Part shown: positions 33,099-41,767 of the stretch, piece after piece
How positions within the stretch are numbered: position 1 is the stretch's first letter
Layout of the letters: each line of letters begins with the position of its first letter
Assembly: GCF_900110455.1 (NCBI RefSeq)
Contig: NZ_FOIS01000005.1
Span: 248,001 to 312,000, forward strand
DNA from: Natrinema salifodinae
GTDB taxonomy: Archaea > Halobacteriota > Halobacteria > Halobacteriales > Natrialbaceae
Direction of reading: 5' to 3'
Length of the DNA stretch: 64,000 nt
The notes under the pieces: generated by a model
What the model was told of the DNA's origin: nothing
Databases searched by the model: none
What the model saw: the letters and a program-made list of their open reading frames with translations, nothing else
Program-made: the position numbers and the translations under genes

Positions 33099-33751
33099 TA
33101 CGGATCACGCTCGGTGCGGGGACGGTCGACAGTCGCTCCCGCTCGGCGATTCTCGTGGTCGCTATCGACCGATGATTCGCCCGTCCGCAGCGCAGCGTCA
33201 CGCTCGTCGGAGCCCGATCGGCGTCGATCCGGGCTCGCCGACGTCGCGGTCGCGGATCGCGGAACGAACGCGATCCGCGCGCGATCGAACCGCCAGCCGC
33301 GGACGAGTCGCACGAGGACCCAGCAGCCGGCGACGAACGAGACGCCGACCATGTAGAGCGTCTCCTGCGGTTCGCTCGTGATCGTCCGCTCGGCGTCGAG
33401 GGTCGACTCGTCCGCAAGGGCTCCGAAGGCGGTTACCCGGTCGCCTTCCTCGAGGGGACCGGCCGACTGCTGCAGGCTCTCGTCCGCGTTCACGACGGTA
33501 AATCGGCCGTAGCCGCTCGCTCGCGTCGCAATCACGACGGGATCGGTCTCGACGACGATGCCGCCGAGAGCGACCCGATCGCCGACGTACGCATCGGGAT
33601 TCGGCGTTACCTCGACTTCATCCGGATAATCGCGCGCGAGCGGTTCGGCAGCGGTCGCCCCCGTCCAGCCCATGAGTGCGAGCAGCGCGACGAGAAGGGC
33701 CACGCCCGCGAGGAGGCGACCGGACTGGCCGAACGGTTCGCTTGCTGGCAT
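33098..33751 (-). CDS. Membrane protein with extracytoplasmic OB-like domain, unknown
   Basis: A 217-aa protein: an N-terminal membrane helix (LLAGVALLVALLALMGW), a beta-rich domain of about 80 residues with GDRVALGGIVVE and EEGDRVTAFGAL, which suggest an OB-type fold, a second helix (LYMVGVSFVAGCWVLVRLV) and a charged C-terminal tail. It forms a two-gene operon with the hydrolase-like protein after it. No family recognised with confidence. Confidence 0.75.
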   Translation of the reverse strand: MPASEPFGQSGRLLAGVALLVALLALMGWTGATAAEPLARDYPDEVEVTPNPDAYVGDRVALGGIVVETDPVVIATRASGYGRFTVVNADESLQQSAGPLEEGDRVTAFGALADESTLDAERTITSEPQETLYMVGVSFVAGCWVLVRLVRGWRFDRARIAFVPRSATATSASPDRRRSGSDERDAALRTGESSVDSDHENRRAGATVDRPRTERDP

Positions 33752-33890
33752 CTACTGCGTGCGAGTGCGGCGCGAGACATAGACGTTGTGGAGTGGCCAG
33801 GCCAGCCTGATTCGGATCGTCGAACCGAACGGCGACGCCTCTCACGGCCGGACGGCCGATTCGCGTCTGTCTGTCCGCACAAAAACCGGT

Positions 33891-34052
33891 TTACGACCGT
33901 TCGTCGTCCGTGACGTCGTACTCCGCGATTTCGCTCGAGCCGCAGGACCGACAGCGCTGATCCGTCGACTCCAGTGTCGTCCCGCAGTTCCGACACTCGT
34001 AGATAACGCTGTCGTCGGACAGCCACCGCCGAACCGCGGTGGTGAGAGCCAT
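33891..34052 (-). CDS. Small zinc-ribbon protein (53 aa)
   Basis: A 53-aa protein from the ATG at 34052. MALTTAVRRWLSDDSVIYEC opens into a zinc ribbon with CRNCGTTL and CRSCGSSE, then an acidic tail. Four cysteines spaced CxxC-n-CxxC make a real metal site likely. Below the size cut-off of most gene finders, but a clean frame with proper start and stop. Function unknown. Confidence 0.75.
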   Translation of the reverse strand: MALTTAVRRWLSDDSVIYECRNCGTTLESTDQRCRSCGSSEIAEYDVTDDERS

Positions 34053-34326
34053 ACATTTAGCATGAGTAAGAGGAGAGGGAAAACCGTTTGCCTTGCAGTT
34101 GTCGTTGGTTCAATCGACTACGACGATCAGAGAACCGTATTGGTGCGTTCCGAGCGACTTGTGATGACGTACGAGCGACCGCCGGTCTCGTCCCCTGTGA
34201 CGCCATCGATCCGGAACGCTGTCCCACTGACGATTTCTGTACGACTGCACACCGTGGAACAGGAAGTAACGGGTAGTGAGCCGACGAACCCGGCTACTTT
34301 TACGTGAAAGCAACGTAGTGAGTTGT

Positions 34327-34530
34327 ATGGTACCGAGGAACACAGGGGCGAGAACACCGCTCGAACGGATTCGAACGCGATACGAAAACACCGACAAGAA
34401 GTGTCCGGAGTGTGGCTACGTGGACGAATCGGGGAACTGGGAGAGTAAGACCGACGGTCGGACGCTCGTGTACCGTCACGTCTGCCCCAGTTGCGACGCG
34501 AGCCGCGAGCACGTCTTCACGTTCAAATGA
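34327..34530 (+). CDS. Small zinc-finger protein, HVO_0649-like
   Basis: A 67-aa protein from the ATG at 34327, with CPECGYVDESGNWE and HVCPSCDASREHVF. The CPECGY..G.W pattern and spacing fit the HVO_0649-type small zinc-finger family of haloarchaea. An extended frame from 34276 lacks similarity. Function unknown. Confidence 0.8.
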   Translation: MVPRNTGARTPLERIRTRYENTDKKCPECGYVDESGNWESKTDGRTLVYRHVCPSCDASREHVFTFK

Positions 34531-34598
34531 CCGGGATGACGGCGCTTGCACGCAAAGAATGGGAGTGAGTTCGCTCTCGCAACCGCTATCGCTCCGCT

Positions 34599-37500
34599 CT
34601 ACTCGTCGGGGAACTCCCGGGCAGCCAGGTCCATCGAGTCCATCTTCCCGGTCGCAAACGGCCGCAGAACGAACCGGAACGTCGCGGGCTCCGCTTCGAC
34701 TTGGTAGCGTTGGATCGGATCCGTCGGCGTCCCGCCCACGCCGGTAACGGCGTGGTCGAGGTTGAATCCGACCGAGCCGCGGTCCTCGAGTTCGTACTGG
34801 TGGTCGGCCTCGTCGAGGTTCGCCCATTGTTCGAGGCTGACGTTCATGGTAGTATCGCCGGCGACGCCGAGGAGTCCGACGTCGCCGTCGGAGAGCGTCG
34901 CCCAGCGCGTGTCGGCCTTGTTTCCGTTATCCGTCGGGGGTAAGTACGGCACGTACTGCTCGTCGACCGATCCCGCGTACCGACCGACGGGAACGCCCCA
35001 CTTGCGGTCGGGGTAGGTTTCGATCGCTCCGCGACCGTACCACTCGAACTCGTCGAACCGCTCGGGGAGTTCGAGTTGGACACTGACCTTCGGAAGCCAC
35101 CCCTCGACGGTACTCCGAAGTTCGCCGTTCGGGTCGGTTTCGACCTCGAGAGCCACGTCTCCGCTGCCGTAGACGCGGTACCGGTAACTGGTCTCGAACC
35201 CGGGCCCCTCCTGACCGGCGTCTTCGAACTCGTCGAGATTTAGCCACGCGACCGCACCGTCGATCGGTTCGTCCGCGAGCGTCTCGAGTTCGTCCGGCGA
35301 GAGCGCGCGGTCGTAGATCCGGACGTTGTCCATCGCCGTTCCGTCCGCGACGCCGGGAGCGACCTCGGTCGGCACATCGACGTGGGTCAACGAACCGTCG
35401 AACGCGGCGCTCGACCCTTGTTGCTCTCCGTCGATGTACAGCCGCATCTCGGTTCCGTCCCAGACGCCGGCGAGATGGTGCCACCCCTCCGTCCAGTCGT
35501 CCGGAACGGGCGCATCGGCGACCTGCCAGCCGCCGTCCGCGTTGAAGACGAACTCCAGGTAGCCGTCGCGGTCGGCGCGACGGCGCTTTAACAGATACTG
35601 TCGGCCGCCCTTCGAGATGTACGTTTGCGCATCGCCGCCGTCCTGCGGTTCGCCGGGTCGGACCCAGCACTCGAGCGTCAGCCCGGCTTCGGTGATGTCG
35701 AGACTCTCGGATCGTTCGAACGCGAGCGAACTGTCCCCGCCGAACTCGACTGCGGTTCCGGAGACGCCCTCGACGATCGACGGCTCGTTTCGGAGGTATC
35801 CGTCGTTCCCGAACTCGGTCGCGTCGGGGGTCAACTGCTCGTCGGTCACCGTCCCCTCGACGAAGCTCTCGACGTCGACGCGAACGGTGGAATCGTCCGA
35901 TTGTCGGACGTCGATCGACTCGACAGAATGCGTGAGGTCGTCGAGTCCCGCGTCGTACCAACTGTAAGCCGGCGCGCTGCCCCACTGTTGGACTTCGTTC
36001 ATGATCGGCGCGCGCCACGCGTTGAACAGCGGTCCCCGCTCGAGGACTTCCGTCCCGTCGTACCGCATCGAGGAGAGCGTCCCGAGATCCGTATCGAACG
36101 TGTACTCGAAGCCCTCGCCGGAGACGACGACGTCGTCTCCTTCGGAGACCGTCAGCGGCGGCATTTCGTCGGGGTCGACCGGTTCCGGGTCGGGCGCGTC
36201 GAAGGGAACGTCGAGTTGCTCGACGGCGACTTCGTGACCGGCGTCGGCGTACTCCGTCCCCTCCGGCAGCGTAAACGAGAGGTTCAGACGGTACTCGGTC
36301 CCGGGTTCGACGTCGTCCGGTTCGTCTAGCGGGACCGAGACGCACCGAGACTCTCCGGGCGGAAGGGCGAGATCGAGATCCCCCGACTGGACCGTCTCGT
36401 CGTCGGCGACGAGTTCCCACGACCCGTCGAGGGCGTCGAGGGAAGTGAAGTCGTACTGGTTCGTCACGTAAATCTGACCGTCGGCGACGTCGGCATCAGC
36501 GACGCCGACCGGCTGGTGACTGTGTTTGAGCTGCCACAGCTCGGGCTGCGGCCGACGGTCCGACCACAACAGCCCGTTCAGCGAGAACGCGCCGTCGGGG
36601 CCGTCGTTGTGGTAGAACTGGTACGCTTCTCCGTCCGCGGTGACGTCGTTCAAGTCCTGGTTCACCCAGTCCCAGACGAACCCGCCCTGGAGGCTCTCGT
36701 CCCGCAGGAGGTCCGCGAAGTCGTACCGGAGGACGGCCCCCTCACCGGACGAGCCGTCGGCCGCTGCGGCTTCGTCGGCGTCGACGGCGCGATCGTAGAT
36801 GCCGACGGAGTCGATCGTGACGCTCGCGTACGCGTTGCTTTCAGCGTCGGCGCCGATCGTCACTCGCGTGTCGCCACCCGCAATCTCGTCGGTAGCGTGG
36901 GTCTCGGACGCGAGCTCCTCGCCGTCGACGGACAGCCGTAGTTCGTCGGCACCACAGACGGCAACGATCGTGTGCCACTCGTCGTCGTTCAGTCCATCCG
37001 GAACCGGCGCGGTGACCGTTTCGCCGTCACCGTCGATAGCGAACGCGATCGAGCCGTCCGCGACCCGCAACGCGTACCGTTCTCCCCCGGTGACGAGCGG
37101 CGAGTGCTCGCTCGCGTCGAGGTCCCGAACGGTGAGGTCGACCGTAAAGCCGGGGCTCGTCCCGTCGTGTGCCGGCGCGTTCCGAACATCGAGATAGTCG
37201 CCGCTCCCGTCGAGGACGACGGCGCCGTCGGTGCTGCCACCCGGTGCGGCGTCGGGACCGGGAACCACGTCCGGCGAGCCGACCAGAGCGCCGTGGCCGT
37301 CGTCGTCGGCGCGGTTCGTCGCGCGCCGGACGGGTGGCATGATGTGTCCGGACCACATCTCGTTGACCAGGCCCAGGCTGTTGCCCATCGCGTGGTTGTA
37401 CTCGCCCATCACGACCGATCGGAGGCCGTCGCCGATGTGCGAGCCGTCGGCGGTCCGCAGGAGCGTCCCGACGCTGGGATAGCGCGGGCCGAGCATATCG

Positions 37501-39365
37501 CTGTACTCGACGTTCCAGCCCCCGCCGTTGGGCTGGTGATACATGAGGCGATCGGGTGCGAGACCCTCGACCGGTCCGCTGTACGACTCGACGGATTCGA
37601 CGCCGCTCACATCGGCGGTGTCGGGCGGCAGGTACTCGTCGTCGTCCATCGCGAGGGCCGCCATGTTGATATGTTCGGCGCCGGTGCCGGCCTCGTTGCC
37701 CGTCGACCACGAGAACACGGACGCGTGGTTTCGGTCGCGGAGGATCATCCGACGGAACCGCTCGACGGCCTGGTCGTGGTAGGCCTCCGTGTTCGCTACT
37801 AACCCTTCCCACCAGTGGGATTCGACGTAGACCTCGTCCTGAACGTAAATCCCGTACTCGTCCGCGAGGCGGTACAGCGACGGGTCGTTCGGGTAATGGG
37901 AGGTCCGGATCGCGTTCACGTTGAACCGCTTCATCGTCTCGAGATCCTCGCGGAGCGTCTCGATCGGAACGGTCCGGCCGGCGTCGGGATCGGTCTCGTG
38001 CCGGTTCACGCCCTTGACGTTCACCGGCTCGCCGTTGACCGTGATAACTGCGCCCTGATCGCCGCGAGTCGTCTCGTATTCCCGGAAGCCGACCTTCTCG
38101 AGCATGACTTCGGTCGTCTCGCCGTCGGCGGCGAGTTCGAGCACCAGTGTGTAGAGGACCGGATGCTCGGCGGACCACTTCGCCGGGTTCTCGACGTCGG
38201 CTTCGAGCGCGAGGACGGCGCCGTCGCCGCCGACCGTCTCGGACGCGGAAACGGTCGCTACCTTCCGTCCGTGCGGTGGGTCGTCCCTCGTAGGCTCGCC
38301 GCGGTCGCCTGGCGGCCCGCGTCTCGGATCGGCCCAGTCCGGGCTGAACAGGTGTCCCGTGACCGTGTACTCGCCCCGTTCGTCGTCGGTATAGTTGGCG
38401 AGTTCGACGTCGACGGAGAGCGCGGCGTCCTCGTAGTTCTCGTCGAGGGCCGTGCGGACGTCGAAGTCCCGGAGGTGGACCTGCGGTGTGGAGTAGAGGT
38501 AGACGCTCCGGTGGATGCCCGAGTACCGGAACATGTCGATCGTCTCGAGCGCCTCGCCGTCGGACCAGCGATAGACTTGAACCGTCACCCGGCTTTCCTC
38601 GCCGGGAGAGACGTGATCCGTGACGTCGAACTCCCCGGGCGTCATCGCGCCCTGCTGGAACCCGACGTATTCGCCGTCGATCCAGACGAAGTACGCTTGC
38701 TTCGCGCCCTCGAAGTGGAGGAACACTTCCCGGCCGTCCCACTCCGATGGGACGGTAAACGTTCGTCGATACGTCCCGACCGGGTTCGCGCCGTCGTCGC
38801 CGACCCCGGGGACGTCGACCAGGCCGTCCTCGTCGGGGACGAGATCGCCCTCTTGGCTCGGATCGTAGTGGTCCCACGTGATCGCGGTGTTCATGTACAG
38901 TCGCTGGTCGTACCCCTCGGTTTGCCACACCGACGGAACCGAGATCGAGTCCCAGTCAGTGACGCCGTCGTAGGATTCGGGAACGTCGGACGGGCGCTCG
39001 TAGAACCGAAAGTCCCACTCGCCGTTGAGCGACCGGAAGTACGGCGAGTGTTCGAACCGCGATTCGAGTTCCGTGAACGGTTCGTCGGCCCGTCGAGCGG
39101 TCCCGACCGACTCGTACGGGATCGCGGTCGTGACGTGGGTCGGTTCCCCGTTCTCGGCGAAGACGCTCGGATCTTCGAGATACGCCGAGAGGTTGCGTAT
39201 CCGTCCGGGGCTGGATCCGTCGCCGGTGTCCGGTGCACCGACGCTTTTTCCGGCGACCGCTGGCACGAGCGCAGCCAACCCGGTCGCTGCTAAGAACTCC
39301 CGCCGGGACGGAGCCAGTGAGGTACTGACGGCTCGCCCCGCTTCTCCACCTCGCTTTTGGGTCAT
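34599..39365 (-). CDS. Tat-exported GH2 beta-galactosidase-like enzyme with two inserted LamG domains
   Basis: A 1588-aa enzyme. A Tat signal (SRREFLAATG, residues 20-29) is followed by the GH2 sugar-binding domain (about 100-290), an Ig-like domain (300-430) and the catalytic barrel. The acid/base is E558 in STGNEAG and the nucleophile E655 in MGEYNHAMGNS. In LacZ the nucleophile segment is soon followed by LQGGFVWDW. Here about 200 residues with a LamG/concanavalin-like fold (about 700-880) are inserted first, and LQGGFVWDWVNQDL follows at about 892. A second LamG (about 1185-1375) splits the C-terminal beta-galactosidase small domain. It probably releases terminal sugars from polysaccharide outside the cell, with LamG units for binding. 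True sugar specificity is unknown. Confidence 0.92.
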   Translation of the reverse strand: MTQKRGGEAGRAVSTSLAPSRREFLAATGLAALVPAVAGKSVGAPDTGDGSSPGRIRNLSAYLEDPSVFAENGEPTHVTTAIPYESVGTARRADEPFTELESRFEHSPYFRSLNGEWDFRFYERPSDVPESYDGVTDWDSISVPSVWQTEGYDQRLYMNTAITWDHYDPSQEGDLVPDEDGLVDVPGVGDDGANPVGTYRRTFTVPSEWDGREVFLHFEGAKQAYFVWIDGEYVGFQQGAMTPGEFDVTDHVSPGEESRVTVQVYRWSDGEALETIDMFRYSGIHRSVYLYSTPQVHLRDFDVRTALDENYEDAALSVDVELANYTDDERGEYTVTGHLFSPDWADPRRGPPGDRGEPTRDDPPHGRKVATVSASETVGGDGAVLALEADVENPAKWSAEHPVLYTLVLELAADGETTEVMLEKVGFREYETTRGDQGAVITVNGEPVNVKGVNRHETDPDAGRTVPIETLREDLETMKRFNVNAIRTSHYPNDPSLYRLADEYGIYVQDEVYVESHWWEGLVANTEAYHDQAVERFRRMILRDRNHASVFSWSTGNEAGTGAEHINMAALAMDDDEYLPPDTADVSGVESVESYSGPVEGLAPDRLMYHQPNGGGWNVEYSDMLGPRYPSVGTLLRTADGSHIGDGLRSVVMGEYNHAMGNSLGLVNEMWSGHIMPPVRRATNRADDDGHGALVGSPDVVPGPDAAPGGSTDGAVVLDGSGDYLDVRNAPAHDGTSPGFTVDLTVRDLDASEHSPLVTGGERYALRVADGSIAFAIDGDGETVTAPVPDGLNDDEWHTIVAVCGADELRLSVDGEELASETHATDEIAGGDTRVTIGADAESNAYASVTIDSVGIYDRAVDADEAAAADGSSGEGAVLRYDFADLLRDESLQGGFVWDWVNQDLNDVTADGEAYQFYHNDGPDGAFSLNGLLWSDRRPQPELWQLKHSHQPVGVADADVADGQIYVTNQYDFTSLDALDGSWELVADDETVQSGDLDLALPPGESRCVSVPLDEPDDVEPGTEYRLNLSFTLPEGTEYADAGHEVAVEQLDVPFDAPDPEPVDPDEMPPLTVSEGDDVVVSGEGFEYTFDTDLGTLSSMRYDGTEVLERGPLFNAWRAPIMNEVQQWGSAPAYSWYDAGLDDLTHSVESIDVRQSDDSTVRVDVESFVEGTVTDEQLTPDATEFGNDGYLRNEPSIVEGVSGTAVEFGGDSSLAFERSESLDITEAGLTLECWVRPGEPQDGGDAQTYISKGGRQYLLKRRRADRDGYLEFVFNADGGWQVADAPVPDDWTEGWHHLAGVWDGTEMRLYIDGEQQGSSAAFDGSLTHVDVPTEVAPGVADGTAMDNVRIYDRALSPDELETLADEPIDGAVAWLNLDEFEDAGQEGPGFETSYRYRVYGSGDVALEVETDPNGELRSTVEGWLPKVSVQLELPERFDEFEWYGRGAIETYPDRKWGVPVGRYAGSVDEQYVPYLPPTDNGNKADTRWATLSDGDVGLLGVAGDTTMNVSLEQWANLDEADHQYELEDRGSVGFNLDHAVTGVGGTPTDPIQRYQVEAEPATFRFVLRPFATGKMDSMDLAAREFPDE

Positions 39366-39786
39366 GTGTGACCTCGCGACGTACTACTCGCAAGTTGCAT
39401 CTGTCTCTCCATTCCGCTTTGGCCGTATCATATATGATCAAATAAAATTACGGATGTATGTGAATATATTATATAGATTGTTCTGACACTATCTGGTCGT
39501 CCGAGTGGAGTACTGATGCCGGCGTCCGATCGGTGCGTGACCGGTGTAGTCGTTGCCTATCGGATAGGGCTCGAATTGAACGATCCGTTCACTACCGCTC
39601 GATCGACTGCCAACCCGCGAATGACGGAAGCGGTTCACCCTCGGAACGCGCCGGCACAGGTAGATGGCAGGAGGGTCGCGGAGTAACCGGTAACATCGGC
39701 TTCGCCCTCGCAGCCTCGAGCGGTGCACGCAACTCTGAGACGGACGAAGGCGGTACGGGCTGGCTTCCGTGCCGAAAATAAGCGTT

Positions 39787-39889
39787 CGGAATCGGGCGCG
39801 ACTTGAACCCGGACGGGAGTCGTTTTCCACGGTCCGTACGGCCGTGCTGGTTTCCACCAGATTCGCGAATCTCGGTCGCCCGAGATCCG
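39787..39889 (-). ncRNA. Candidate structured RNA (nested stems)
   Basis: A 7-bp helix TCGGGCG/CGCCCGA (39792-39798 with 39877-39883), extended by CGGA/TCCG, encloses a row of hairpins: CGACT/AGTCG (39799-39822), CACGG/CCGTG (39828-39846), CTGGT/ACCAG (39847-39860) and the palindrome ATTCGCGAAT (39861-39870). On the minus strand the third has a GGAA tetraloop of GNRA type, and the strand ends in a T-rich TTATTTT. The minus strand also carries TTCAAGT, like a tRNA T-loop, but no proper cloverleaf forms. This could be an RNA gene, a decayed tRNA or chance in GC-rich DNA. Confidence 0.3.
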
Positions 39890-39905
39890 GTACTTGGCCT
39901 TCGCG

Positions 39906-39927
39906 CGCATCCGCCATGGCGGATGCG
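39906..39927. repeat. 22-bp perfect palindrome
   Basis: CGCATCCGCCA mirrored by TGGCGGATGCG with no spacer. As RNA it would be a long stem; as DNA a strong twofold site. It lies just beside the nested inverted repeats. Confidence 0.85.
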
Positions 39928-40240
39928 TTCCGGATCGCTTCGGTTCTCCTTCGGGGCGTTCATCTCGTCTCCGTGTTATCGGAGACTGGATTGTACCCCG
40001 ACTCGGCGACGGACCGTTCTTGCGAACGAACCGACGTCGATCGTCCGGTGTGTCCTCGCGCCCGTATATGTTGTATGCTACCGAGGAACATAAACCTTCT
40101 CGGCCGAACGATGATATGTCCCTCCGCCGGACGGAGAACGGCTGTCGAGGCAAAACCGGCGGTTACGGACGACCGCATCGAGCGGTGCCGGTCCACCGAG
40201 TTCGACTCGAATTTAGTAGCGGCCGTACGTAGCAGCGAGT

Positions 40241-41014
40241 ATGCGCGACCCAGACCGGACCGGCGTCACACTCACGTGTCCCCGCTGCGAGGCGGCGCTA
40301 TCGGCCCGTGACCGGGAGCTACGGTGTGATACCTGCGGCGAATCGGTCCCCGTCGTCGATGGTATTCCGCACTTTCCCGTCGCCGCGGGGTCGACCGTTC
40401 CCTCCGCGTTCGATGCGCTGTCGTCGATCTACGAAACGCGGTTCTGGTTCCCCGTCGTCTATCGCCTGATCGGTGGGTTACGTGCACCTGCCGACGACCG
40501 ATCGCTCCTCGCCGACGCGCTCGACGGAGCCGGGGCCGAAGTGCTCAACGTGGCCTGCGGGACGGGACGATTTACCCGGTATATCGCGACCGACGCCGCG
40601 TTCGTCTGGGGAATCGACGTCTCGACTGGGATGGTACGGCGCGCCCAGCGGTACGCCGCGCGAGACGGGCTCGACGCGATCGCGTTCGCCAGAATGGATG
40701 CCGAGAATCTCCGGTTCAAGGAGGCGACGTTCGACGGGGTCTCCTGTTGCTGGGCGCTGCATCTATTCGGGGAGATTCCGACGGCGGTGGCGGAAATGTA
40801 TCGGGTGCTGACGCCGGACGGACGGCTCGTCGGGACGACCCTGAGCAGGGACTGGCTGCTTGCTCTCCCAGGCGCTCGATCCGTTCTACGCCGAACGATC
40901 GGAGTCCGCGTTTTCGACCGCGAGGGCCTCCGAGACCTCCTCTTCGACGCGGGCTTTACGACGGTCCAGTTCGAGCGATACGGTGCCGCGCTCTTCTTCA
41001 GCGCCGAGAAGTGA
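40241..41014 (+). CDS. SAM-dependent methyltransferase with N-terminal zinc ribbon
   Basis: A 257-aa protein. Residues 12-35 form a zinc ribbon (TCPRCEAALSARDRELRCDTCG). The rest is a class I methyltransferase with VLNVACGTGRFTRYI (motif I), GIDVSTGMV, FARMDAENLRF and a YRVLTPDGRLVGT segment. The layout resembles RlmA/TrmA-like and quinone methyltransferases that start with a Trm112-like finger; the actual substrate is unknown. The ATG at 40241 directly follows a short AT-rich stretch (GAATTTAGTAG). Confidence 0.88.
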   Translation: MRDPDRTGVTLTCPRCEAALSARDRELRCDTCGESVPVVDGIPHFPVAAGSTVPSAFDALSSIYETRFWFPVVYRLIGGLRAPADDRSLLADALDGAGAEVLNVACGTGRFTRYIATDAAFVWGIDVSTGMVRRAQRYAARDGLDAIAFARMDAENLRFKEATFDGVSCCWALHLFGEIPTAVAEMYRVLTPDGRLVGTTLSRDWLLALPGARSVLRRTIGVRVFDREGLRDLLFDAGFTTVQFERYGAALFFSAEK

Positions 41015-41192
41015 GGGCGACCTGGTCGCTACGCCCAACGCATCCGCCTGCGTCGGGTCGCTACGTCACTTGCCGGTGACGGATCGACGAAACCATCGGT
41101 CGCCTCCCATCGACGAGCATGTCCGCATCGCGTACGGTCATCACATCTATCAACCACTCTCATACCGCTGGCCGATGACGTATCAGTAACCC

Positions 41193-41435
41193 ATGGCTGT
41201 CAGAAACCCGGAGCCGCTTGCGCGCCATCGATCGCGGCCCGCCGAGAGTCAGATCCTGTGGACTGAGTGTCCGACGTGCGCTGGACCGCTCCGCCACGGT
41301 ACCAGGCGGTGTCCCCACTGCGGCTCCCGCACCTGCCAGCCCTGGTGGCTGACTCGTCCGAGCGTCGGGGCCGCCGTGCTTCTCGTCGTCGCGATCGCAA
41401 TCGGCTGGCTGCTCGCGAACCGCCGACGGCGGTAA
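41193..41435 (+). CDS. Small zinc-ribbon membrane protein
   Basis: An 80-aa protein with a zinc ribbon (CPTCAGPLRHGTRRCPHCG, about residues 26-44) and a C-terminal membrane helix (VGAAVLLVVAIAIGWLLA) ending in NRRRR. Ribbon plus tail anchor is a common haloarchaeal small-protein design. Real gene likely from the clean motif; function unknown. Confidence 0.75.
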   Translation: MAVRNPEPLARHRSRPAESQILWTECPTCAGPLRHGTRRCPHCGSRTCQPWWLTRPSVGAAVLLVVAIAIGWLLANRRRR

Positions 41436-41767
41436 GAACGCGGCGAGACTCGATCCAGGGCGAGGCGACGTGGCTCGAACACCGATTCCGGCAGCCCGGG
41501 GACGTACTCGTCGCGCGATCCGCGCCCATTACAATCCGCTGCTATCCAAGGGTAGCTCACTATGTGAATTGCTCTCGTCGGTCGAGACGGTCTGCCTCCG
41601 TCGAGTCCGTCGTCCGGAGGCAGACCCCGCCGAGGCACCGAGAGATCGAGTTCGAACCGCGTCGACCGATCCCAACGACAGCCCTGTCTCGAGGTACGGA
41701 CGGAGTGAGCCGATCGAGATACCCTTTTTCGAGATCGGCTCTCGGATACGACGGAGCCGTCCGATGG

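Larger units (their letters stand above)
39366..40240. other. Non-coding stretch between the GH2 and methyltransferase genes
   Basis: About 875 bp without a credible gene. Its first 120 bp are AT-rich (promoter of the GH2 gene). The rest holds a set of nested inverted repeats (39787-39889), a 22-bp palindrome (39906-39927) and a small hairpin (39967-39986), described separately. A TATA-like TTTATG (minus strand, about 40090-40095) could drive a transcript through all of them. Confidence 0.6.

Noticed and set aside
37815-39293. 492-aa frame antisense to the GH2 enzyme
   Set aside because: Antisense shadow with no recognisable fold and the same Val/Arg/Asp-rich composition.
39789-39864. tRNA gene on the minus strand
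   Set aside because: There is a TTCAAGT T-loop-like string and a 76-nt spacing between near-complementary ends, but the T-stem has two mismatches, no seven-base anticodon loop forms and the D-arm is wrong. At best it is a decayed remnant.
39635-40153. 172-aa minus-strand frame in the non-coding stretch
   Set aside because: No family features, Arg/Pro-rich, unsupported start, and it runs through the nested inverted repeats and palindrome.
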